From positions 1-21,100 of the forward strand of contig JWZX01002358.1 of assembly GCA_001275005.1 (NCBI GenBank): 21,100 nucleotides of DNA, given 5' to 3'. Position 1 is the stretch's first letter; each line of letters begins with the position of its first letter. Source of the stretch: Chrysochromulina tobinii. Its lineage: Eukaryota; Haptophyta; Prymnesiales; Chrysochromulinaceae. The position numbers and the translations under genes are program-made. The notes under the pieces are model-generated. The model had not been told where the DNA came from, did not search any database, and was given only the letters and a program-made list of their open reading frames with translations. Shown piece after piece: positions 7,554 through 13,899 of the stretch.

Positions 7554-8303
7554 TCAGCTGGTCGCCTCGGGTGTGCCGCCTGCGGGGACGACGGCGACGG
7601 CGGCCGGTTTTCGCGCCTTTGGCGGCTCGAAGGGGAAGCGCAGCGCGGAGAGCAGCACCTTCGCCTCCTCGTCCGTTGCGCATGACGTGGAGACGTAGAT
7701 GCCGATGCCGCGCGCCGAGTTGAGCTGGAAGTTGAGCATGTTGCCGTGCTGCGCCTCGACCTCGAGGAAAGTGTTGACGTCTTTGATCCCCAGAGCGTAG
7801 TTTCCCTTGCCGTCAAAGGACGAGGTCTTCAGCCCGCCAAAGTCGGTGGTCCGCGGCAGCACGATCGTGATCAGCCGGTCCATGAAGTCGTACATCTGGC
7901 TGCCGTGGAGCGTTACCTTGGAGCCCTCGAGGAACCCCTCGCGCGCCTTGTAGCGCGCGTTGCCTCGCTTGATACGCGTAAACTTGGCCTGCTGGCCGGT
8001 GATGAGCTCAAGGAAGAAGGCGGAAGCAACGGGGTTGTCGAGCCCTTTGCCAAGCTGCGCACGCGTCGCTCCGCTGATCGCGATCTGCGTCACCTTTGGG
8101 ATCTCGTGCACATTCTTGTACGCCATCTTGGACAGCAGGTCCTGCCGCACGACGGTGTCGTAGAATAGCCTGTAGCGGCTGCTCATCGGTGTTCCTGTCC
8201 TGCGAGGCGAGGACGCGAAGGAGACGTGCGTGCACCGAAACAGACCTTTTAGTGTTCGTTCACACCTGCTCTTTAAGGAAAACGTGGTACAGACGACCCG
8301 CAT
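7554..8303 (-). CDS. Ribosomal protein uL5, bacterial type, probably mitochondrial
   Basis: This encodes the uL5 protein of the large ribosomal subunit, which contacts 5S rRNA and the P-site tRNA region. The core from R-Y-R-L-F-Y-D through L-R-F-P-F follows bacterial RplE along its length: Y-K-N-V-x-x-I-P-K, the L-x-x-I-T-G-Q motif, K-A-R-E-G-F-x-x-G-x-K-V-T-L, M-Y-x-F-x-D-R-L-I, L-P-R-x-x-D-F-G-G, S-F-D-G-K-G-N-Y-x-L-G, and T-D-E-E-A-K-x-L-L. The start at 8303 gives 249 residues with a 39-residue N-terminal extension rich in Arg, Ser and Thr with a single Glu, as in a mitochondrial presequence; G at -3 favours it. Starting at 8186 (M-S-S-R-Y) gives a 210-residue protein of normal bacterial length but with a poor start context. 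Haptophyte plastid genomes usually keep rpl5, so a nuclear copy suggests the mitochondrial ribosome. The C-terminal 25 residues are an Ala/Pro-rich extension. Confidence 0.88.
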   Translation of the reverse strand: MRVVCTTFSLKSRCERTLKGLFRCTHVSFASSPRRTGTPMSSRYRLFYDTVVRQDLLSKMAYKNVHEIPKVTQIAISGATRAQLGKGLDNPVASAFFLELITGQQAKFTRIKRGNARYKAREGFLEGSKVTLHGSQMYDFMDRLITIVLPRTTDFGGLKTSSFDGKGNYALGIKDVNTFLEVEAQHGNMLNFQLNSARGIGIYVSTSCATDEEAKVLLSALRFPFEPPKARKPAAVAVVPAGGTPEATS

Positions 8304-8430
8304 TTCGACCCGCCCTCCCACGCCGCCTTGGGGTTTCCTGCTCGTCGTTTTTTTAGGTCCTCGGGTAAGATTAAGTATACATGTTCTATTGTACAAAGAC
8401 AACACAACCAGAACCACCGTTCCGTTCCGT
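8304..8430 (-). promoter_or_regulatory. Short intergenic region upstream of uL5
   Basis: Only about 127 bp separate the stop of the 205-residue gene from the preferred uL5 start, so the uL5 promoter must lie here or inside the upstream gene. No clear TATA box or initiator was found. A few short AT-rich tracts (TTTTTTTAGG near 8349 and TTAAGTATAC near 8370 on the plus strand) are the only contrast to the surrounding GC-rich DNA. Confidence 0.3.
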
Positions 8431-9048
8431 TCATTCGGCATCGGCGGGCTTCATGCGCGTGCGCCGCGGCGCAAATTCATTCGCGTGGTGGTGCAGATTG
8501 TGCGGAGCAAGAGCCGACTTGCCCCGCTGCTTCCGGTACACGTACATGGTGACGGCATCTATGCCCATGCTGGCAGCCCGATCATACTCAGCCAAGGATG
8601 TATAGGCATGCGACCCATGAGCGACGAGCGGCTCGGGGACTGCAGGCTGCCCCGCGGGAGGGGTTTCCAAAGGCACGAGCTTGCCGGTGATCGCCCTCTC
8701 AACCATGGCGCGGGCCGGTCGGCCTCGAGCAGGCTCCAGCTTTGGCAGCGACAACGAGGCGGGAAGGGTCCGTGTCGCTGTGACCGCCTTCTCTGGCGAA
8801 GGCGGGAGTCGTTTCGACTGCACCTCAAATTTGCGCGATCGCCACTCAAATTCCTCAGTGCCAATCCATGGGTAGTTTGAGGAGTCGTTACCAATCCATG
8901 ATGAAATGCGTGGCAAACGTTGCACGGGTGCCACGAGCCGGTCATACGTGGGCCTGTCATACGTCGCGTATGACAATGCCTCGTGGTCGCCCATGGCCAC
9001 TCCATGGTACATGCTACCCGTCGCGGACCCGAGCGGGACATAGACCAT
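8431..9048 (-). CDS. Hypothetical protein, 205 residues
   Basis: I do not recognise this protein. It is a complete ATG-to-TGA frame with a balanced composition, unlike the Arg/Pro/Ser-rich overlapping frames on either strand. The N-terminal 65 residues are rich in Tyr, Gly, Asp and Trp, including Y-D-R-P-T-Y-D-R and two W-I-G motifs (S-W-I-G-N-D and P-W-I-G-T-E). The middle is Pro/Lys/Arg-rich and probably disordered. The last 60 residues contain Y-T-S-L-A-E-Y-D-R-A and a His/Arg-rich tail. There is no signal peptide, membrane segment or known catalytic motif. It is in tandem with uL5 downstream and the FHA/AP2/SAM gene upstream, all on the minus strand. The start is the first ATG of the frame. 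Confidence 0.6.
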   Translation of the reverse strand: MVYVPLGSATGSMYHGVAMGDHEALSYATYDRPTYDRLVAPVQRLPRISSWIGNDSSNYPWIGTEEFEWRSRKFEVQSKRLPPSPEKAVTATRTLPASLSLPKLEPARGRPARAMVERAITGKLVPLETPPAGQPAVPEPLVAHGSHAYTSLAEYDRAASMGIDAVTMYVYRKQRGKSALAPHNLHHHANEFAPRRTRMKPADAE

Positions 9049-9400
9049 GTTGCGTCGCGACGCGATCCGAGGGATCGATGATGGTCGAAGCGAGAGAGTT
9101 GTAGTTCGCGTCGCGGAAAAGAGTAGTTGCTCGAGATGAAACCGAAAAACTTCTAACTAGCGCACACAGCTGAGATCTAAAAAAATATAAAAAGGGATCA
9201 CGCACCGCGACACACAGAAGATATACTACAATACGGCCCCACGGCCCCAGTACGAGCTGCTACAGCTCCCCAGCGAGGGTATATAGGATGGTACTACCAA
9301 ATTGTATATACTACGATAGTTCATAGTATAGAATACAACCCATGTTCGGGATCGGGTACGCCGCCAACCTTTTACGCGCCTCAAACGCTTCACTACGTTA
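9049..9400. other. Non-coding interval between the FHA/AP2/SAM gene and the hypothetical gene
   Basis: No gene was found. The interval holds the 3' flank of the FHA/AP2/SAM gene (stop TAA at 9401-9403) and the 5' flank of the 205-residue gene. It is far more AT-rich than its surroundings, with TATA-like sequences at about 9185-9195, 9274-9280 and 9303-9310. A perfect 6-bp inverted repeat with a 3-nt loop, GAGCTG-CTA-CAGCTC, sits at 9254-9268. ACGGCCCC is repeated in tandem just before it. The TATA-like tract near 9185 could serve the 205-residue gene about 140 bp downstream. Confidence 0.5.
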
Positions 9401-12400
9401 TTACAACGGGGGCTCGCGCAATTTCATCACAAACTTCATCGCATGGCCCGGCTTCATGCCCAACGAGTCGCAGATCTCCCTGAGGAGATCGTCCCCCAGC
9501 CTGCTCAGCCAGGGCAGGTCGTCGTACCCCTGCTCCTCAAACGCCTCCGCGTACTCGCCCAGCCTGACCCCGCCCAAAAAGGCACGCACGCCCTCCATCC
9601 CCTCCTCCAGCAACGCTGCGGCTGATGCTGGCCGAGGCGGCGGAGGCGGCGGCGGCGGCGGCGGAGGTGGTGGCGGCGGCAGAGGCGGTGGTGGCGGGGT
9701 GCGGATCATGGACGCTGTGGAAGGTGCTCTCTCAGGCGGTGCTGCCCCCGATGGCCCAGATGGCGTCGGTGCCGCTGGAGGATGTACTGCTGCGGGGGGC
9801 ACTTCCCTGGCCCGAATGGCTCCCGTCTGGCGAGCGTAGGCGATGGCGGCTTCGACGGCCGTCTTGTGGTATTCGGAACGTTGCTTGCCATTCTTGAAGT
9901 AAAACATCTGGAATGGCTTGGTGCGGACTCCCTTGTAGCCGGCTACGGAACACTTTGGGGTATAGCTGACGCCCTTGTAGCCCGTATTGCTCCGCGAGCT
10001 CAGAGTGAGCTTGTACCCTCCCGCCACTGGGATAAACGGCCCGTCCTCATCTCCTTCGCCCACCATCACCTCCTCCTCCGCCTCCTCCGCCTCCTCCGCC
10101 TCCTCCGCCTCCTCCGCCTCCTCCTCCTCCTGCGCACCTCCATCTCCCACACGGCGAGCGTAGGCGATGGCGGCTTCGACAGCCGTCTTGTGGTATTCGG
10201 AGGAACGTTTGCCATTCTTGTAATAGCGCATATGGAATGGCCTGCTGCGACAACTCTTGGGGGAATAGGAGACGCCCTTGTAGCCCGTATTGCTCTGCGA
10301 GCTCAGAATGAGCTTGTACCCTCCAGCCTCGGTGATAAACGGCCCGTCCTCATCTCCCTTGGCCTCCTCCTCAACCTCCTCCACCTCCGCCTCCTCCACC
10401 TCGTCGTCCTCCTCCTCCTCCGCCTCGTTGTCGTCCTCCTCGTCGTCGTCCTCCGCCGCCTCCTCCTGCTGCTCGCAATCCGCACCTTTGCCTCCCACAT
10501 GGCGAGCATAGGCGATGGCGGCTTCGACGGCCGTCTGGTAGAGTTCGCGAATACGAGACTTGCCATTCGTGAAATAGGTCATCCGGAATGGCCTGCTGCG
10601 ACAACTCTTTGGGGAATAGGAGACGCCCTTGTAGCCCGTATTGCTCCGCGAGCTCAGAATGAGCCTATACCCTCCGGCCTCGGTGATAAGTGGCCCGTCC
10701 TCATCTCCCACCCCCTCCTCCCCCTCCACCGCCTCCTCCTCCTCCTCCACCTCCACCTCGTCGTCCTCCTCCTGCTCACGATGCGCACGTTCATCTCCCA
10801 CATGACGAGCGTAGGCGATGGCGGCTTCGACGGCCGTCTGGTAGAAACTAAAATAAGACTTGCCATTCTTGAAATAGCTCATCTGGAAGGGCTTGGTGCG
10901 GCCCCCCTTGGGGTTATAGCAGACGTTCCTGTAGTCCGTATTGCTCCGCGAGCTCAGAATGAGCTTGTACCCTCCAGCCTCAGTGATGAATGGCCCTTCC
11001 TCATCTCCCCCTTCCTCCCCCTCCACCGCCTCCTCCTCCTCCTCCGCCTCCTCTTCCTCCTCCTCCTCCTCCTGCTCGCACTGCTCACCTTCGCCTCTCA
11101 CATGACGAGCGTAGGCGATCGCGGCTTCGACGGCCGTCTTGTGGAATTCGAAATAAGACTTGCCATTCTTGGTATGGTTCATCTGGAATGGCTTGCTGGC
11201 ATTCGCCTTACGGACAAAGCTGACGCCCTTGTAGCCCGTATTGCTCTGCGAGCTCAGAATAAGCTTGTACCCTCCCGCCTCAGTGATAAACGGCCCGTCC
11301 TCATCTCCTTCGCCCACCATCACCTCCTCCTCCGCCTCCTCCGCCTCCTCCGCCTCCTCCGCCTCCTCCTCCTCCTGCGCACCTCCATCTCCCACATGGC
11401 GAGCGTAGGCGATGGCGGCTTCGACGGCCGTCTTGTAGTATTCGAAATAAGACTGGCCATTCTTAGAAATTCGCATCTGGAAGGGCTTGGTGCGGCGCTT
11501 CGGTCGATAGCACACTCCCATATAGCCCGTATTGCTCCGCGAGCTCAGAATGAGCGTGTATCCTCCCGCCTCGGTGATAAACGGCCCTTCCTCATCTCCC
11601 TCCAACTCGTTGTTGTCCGCCTCCTCCTCCTCTTCGCCCTCGTCCTGCTCGCGCTGCGCGCTTTTGGCTTCCACATGGCGAGCGTAGGCGATGGCGGCTT
11701 CGACGGCCGTCATGTGGAGTTCCATATAAGACTTGCCATTCTTGAAATAGGTCAACCTGAAAGGCCTGCTGCGACAAATCTTGGGGGAATAGCAGACGCC
11801 CTTGTAGCCCGTATTGCTCTGCGAGCTCAGAATGAGCTTGTACCCTCCCTCCTCAGTGATAAACGGCCCGTCCTCATCTCCTTCGCCCACCATCACCTCC
11901 TCCTCCGCCTCCTCCGCCTCCTCCTCCTCCTCCGCCTCCTCCTCCTCCTGCGCACCTCCATCTCCCACATGGCGGGCGTAGGCAATGGCGGCTTCAACAG
12001 CCGTCTGGTAGCGTCCGAAATAAGACTTGCCTTTCTTGTAATAGCCCATCTGGAATGGCTTGGTGCGGCGCTTTGGGGTATAGCAGACGCCTTTGTAGCC
12101 CGTATTGCTTTGCGAGCTCAGAATGAGCTTGTACCCTCCCGCCTCAGTGATGAATGGCCCTTCCTCATCTCCCCCAGCCGCCTCCTCCGCCCCCTCCGCC
12201 CCCTCCGCCTCCTCGTCCTCCTCGTCCTCCTCGTCCTCCCCGTCCTGCTCGTGCTGCGCACCTTCGCCTCTCACATGGCGAGCGTAGGCGATCGCGGCTT
12301 CGACGGCCGTCTTGTGAAATTCGAAATAAGACTTGCCATTCTTGTAATAGCGCATCTGGAATGGCCTGCTGCGACAACTCTTGGGGGAATAGCAGACGCC

Positions 12401-13696
12401 CTTGTAGCCCGTATTGCTCTGCGAGCTCAGAATGAGCATGTACCCTCCAGCCAAGGTGATGAATGGCGCCCCGCCTGTCTCCGTCGCTTGCATCGGTGCT
12501 TGCGCCGCCTCTTCCACTTTTTGCCTCTTGGCAGGCTGTGTGATGATCGCCCGCCGTCCATGCGCCGCGTCAGATCCGATCGGATCGGCCGAAGAATCAG
12601 CCGGAGAATCGTCGTCTTCGTCCTCATCGACCTCCTCCACCTCCATCTCGTCCTCCTCGCCATCCTCGATCTTCACCTCTACCCCCTCGTCCTCCTCCTC
12701 ATCCAACTCATCCTCGTCCTCGATGTCGTCCAACTCCTCGTTTTCCTCCTCTCCGTTGGCCCTCTGGAAGGGAGGAGCAAGGGTAGATGATGCTTGCTCG
12801 AGCTGCTCGAGCTGAGGAGCAAGGGTAGATGATGCTTGCTTGAGCTGCTCGAGCTGAGGAGCAAGGGTAGATGATGCTTGCTCGAGCTGCTCGAGCTGAG
12901 GGTCAAGGGTAGATGATGCTTGCTTGAGCTGCTCGAGCTGAGGGGCAAGGGTAGATGATGCTTGCTTGAGCTGCTCGAGCTGAGGAGCCAGGGTAGATGA
13001 TGCTTGCTTGAGCTGCTCGAGCTGCTCGAGCTGAGGAGCCAGGGTAGATGATGCTTGCTTGAGCTGCTCGAGCTGAGGGTTACCCAGGCCGCATGCCACG
13101 GGTGTGATCCACGTTGGACGGCAGGGGCGTGAGAAGAGCCGCGCGTGCTCGCTTGCCATCGAAAACGGCGAGGTAGCTGCCATCGGAAACGGCGAGACTG
13201 TTGCAATCGGAAATGGCGATGATGCTGCCATTGTGGCCCGAGTGTTACAGCCCATCGTCGCATTGAGAGGAGCAGTATCGATCGTCATAGGCACGGGCAC
13301 AGGGGCGCCCACGATGCTCACTGGCATGCACAGCCGGCCCGTCGCCTTGTCCTTGATGCACCACAACCTGGTACCGATACAGATCGTACTCGTGGCACCC
13401 GGGGGCAGTGGCTTTGCCTCATCCTCGGAGCATCCGGGCCCTGTGATCCACGACGTTTTCTTGCCGACAGTCTTCACTTGTCCAGGTGGATCCAGCAGCC
13501 CAGTAATTTCAAGTTGCTCCCTGCTGCAGCGTCTGTTGAAGTCCTTGAAGTCATTGCGGCCGACCAAGATGGTTTCCGCTTGCAGGATGGCTTGGTCACC
13601 GTCGCCGATGCGCACCGCTAAAGCCGGCTCGGCAGAAGGCTCGAGCACCGGCGTGCCTTCGCCAGGGGCGCTTTCGCCAAGCGCCGCCGCGGACAT
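9401..13696 (-). CDS. FHA - coiled-coil repeat - nine AP2-like repeats - SAM protein
   Basis: A complete 1431-residue frame. Residues about 38-128 form an FHA domain of the PNKP/aprataxin/APLF type: V-G-R at 45-47, C-S-R-E-Q-L-E at 57-63, and I-G-T-R-L-W-C-I-K-D at 107-116. Residues 207-308 are seven copies of a P-Q-L-E-Q-L-K-Q-A-S-S-T-L-A unit, a likely coiled coil. An acidic stretch (315-365) and a bipartite NLS-like motif (R381-R and K390-R-Q-K) follow. Nine AP2-like repeats span about 411-1290; each has G-Y-K-G-V, K/R-P-F, N-G-K and a near-invariant T-A-V-E-A-A-I-A-Y-A-R helix, and Glu-rich linkers separate them. A polyproline run (1334-1354) precedes a SAM domain (about 1362-1430) with G-Y-D-D-L and G-M-K-P-G-H. 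The parts suggest a nuclear DNA-binding scaffold that reads phosphothreonine on a DNA-repair or chromatin partner and oligomerises through SAM. That role is inferred. The gene is divergent from the DHHC gene. Confidence 0.9.
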   Translation of the reverse strand: MSAAALGESAPGEGTPVLEPSAEPALAVRIGDGDQAILQAETILVGRNDFKDFNRRCSREQLEITGLLDPPGQVKTVGKKTSWITGPGCSEDEAKPLPPGATSTICIGTRLWCIKDKATGRLCMPVSIVGAPVPVPMTIDTAPLNATMGCNTRATMAASSPFPIATVSPFPMAATSPFSMASEHARLFSRPCRPTWITPVACGLGNPQLEQLKQASSTLAPQLEQLEQLKQASSTLAPQLEQLKQASSTLAPQLEQLKQASSTLDPQLEQLEQASSTLAPQLEQLKQASSTLAPQLEQLEQASSTLAPPFQRANGEEENEELDDIEDEDELDEEEDEGVEVKIEDGEEDEMEVEEVDEDEDDDSPADSSADPIGSDAAHGRRAIITQPAKRQKVEEAAQAPMQATETGGAPFITLAGGYMLILSSQSNTGYKGVCYSPKSCRSRPFQMRYYKNGKSYFEFHKTAVEAAIAYARHVRGEGAQHEQDGEDEEDEEDEEAEGAEGAEEAAGGDEEGPFITEAGGYKLILSSQSNTGYKGVCYTPKRRTKPFQMGYYKKGKSYFGRYQTAVEAAIAYARHVGDGGAQEEEEAEEEEEAEEAEEEVMVGEGDEDGPFITEEGGYKLILSSQSNTGYKGVCYSPKICRSRPFRLTYFKNGKSYMELHMTAVEAAIAYARHVEAKSAQREQDEGEEEEEADNNELEGDEEGPFITEAGGYTLILSSRSNTGYMGVCYRPKRRTKPFQMRISKNGQSYFEYYKTAVEAAIAYARHVGDGGAQEEEEAEEAEEAEEAEEEVMVGEGDEDGPFITEAGGYKLILSSQSNTGYKGVSFVRKANASKPFQMNHTKNGKSYFEFHKTAVEAAIAYARHVRGEGEQCEQEEEEEEEEAEEEEEAVEGEEGGDEEGPFITEAGGYKLILSSRSNTDYRNVCYNPKGGRTKPFQMSYFKNGKSYFSFYQTAVEAAIAYARHVGDERAHREQEEDDEVEVEEEEEAVEGEEGVGDEDGPLITEAGGYRLILSSRSNTGYKGVSYSPKSCRSRPFRMTYFTNGKSRIRELYQTAVEAAIAYARHVGGKGADCEQQEEAAEDDDEEDDNEAEEEEDDEVEEAEVEEVEEEAKGDEDGPFITEAGGYKLILSSQSNTGYKGVSYSPKSCRSRPFHMRYYKNGKRSSEYHKTAVEAAIAYARRVGDGGAQEEEEAEEAEEAEEAEEAEEEVMVGEGDEDGPFIPVAGGYKLTLSSRSNTGYKGVSYTPKCSVAGYKGVRTKPFQMFYFKNGKQRSEYHKTAVEAAIAYARQTGAIRAREVPPAAVHPPAAPTPSGPSGAAPPERAPSTASMIRTPPPPPLPPPPPPPPPPPPPPPRPASAAALLEEGMEGVRAFLGGVRLGEYAEAFEEQGYDDLPWLSRLGDDLLREICDSLGMKPGHAMKFVMKLREPPL
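9640..9697 (-). repeat. GGC-rich triplet tract encoding polyproline
   Basis: On the plus strand this is an imperfect GGC/GGT/GGA triplet run. On the coding strand it gives about 20 consecutive prolines broken by one Leu, just before the SAM domain. It would act as a stiff linker and possibly an SH3 or profilin ligand. Length variation by replication slippage is likely. Confidence 0.8.
9827..12466 (-). repeat. Nine tandem AP2-repeat units, about 290-350 bp each
   Basis: The T-A-V-E-A-A-I-A-Y-A-R block occurs nine times, roughly every 93-116 residues. The unit includes the acidic linker, which is encoded by imperfect CTC/CTCCGC microsatellites on the plus strand and accounts for most of the length variation. 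The central block alternates between two types, C-R-S-R-P-F (units 1, 3, 7, 8) and R-T-K-P-F (2, 4, 6, 9), with unit 5 diverged (A-S-K-P-F). Linkers of units 2, 4 and 8 end in the same E-E-V-M-V-G-E-G-D-E-D. This points to growth by duplication of blocks larger than one unit. The last unit carries an internal repeat of G-Y-K-G-V. Confidence 0.88.
12773..13078 (-). repeat. 42-bp minisatellite encoding 14-residue coiled-coil units
   Basis: Seven near-identical copies encode P-Q-L-E-Q-L-K/E-Q-A-S-S-T-L-A; the second copy carries an extra three residues (L-E-Q). A 14-residue period equals two heptads, and the Leu spacing fits a short amphipathic helix interrupted at each Pro. Copies are almost identical at the DNA level, so the array is young or actively homogenised and copy number is probably polymorphic. 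Confidence 0.9.
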
Positions 13697-13899
13697 GGCA
13701 CGGTTTGCTGCGCCGTTTTAGAAACCTAACTTTGTGACGAAACCTTGCAAAAAAAGTCCGACTAATTGGCTCAGAGGTCAATCTTAAGGATGCGGCGAAG
13801 TGCATGTATTTCGCGCGGACTTGTGCAGTTTTCTCAGTTTTCTCACGGCTTTTTCGAAATCTCGCCCACGCTGCAACTCCGCGTCGTCGCCGAATCACA
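13697..13899. promoter_or_regulatory. Bidirectional promoter region, FHA/AP2/SAM gene and DHHC gene
   Basis: About 200 bp separate the divergent start codons. An inverted CCAAT box (ATTGG on the plus strand, 13765-13769) lies about 70 bp upstream of the minus-strand ATG and about 135 bp upstream of the plus-strand start. The region is more AT-rich than the flanking genes, has an A6 run near 13749 and a direct repeat GTTTTCTCA-type motif near 13826-13845. No canonical TATA box was seen. Confidence 0.45.

Noticed and set aside
9782-12790. A 1002-codon open frame on the plus strand, antisense to the AP2 repeats, rich in Leu repeats that mimic membrane helices
   Set aside because: It mirrors the repeat structure of the minus-strand gene: acidic GAG/GAA linkers read antisense as Leu/Arg runs, and the repeated units exclude stops in that register. 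The sense strand has recognisable domains; this one has none.
12679-13263. A minus-strand alternative frame with S-S-S-S-S-K-H-H-L-P repeats
   Set aside because: It is the 42-bp minisatellite read out of frame, inside the well-supported FHA/AP2/SAM gene.
13804-13899. Upstream in-frame ATG of the DHHC gene, giving a hydrophobic/Arg-rich 32-residue leader
   Set aside because: The start context is poor compared with 13900 and it would lie deep in the shared promoter. Kept only as an alternative.
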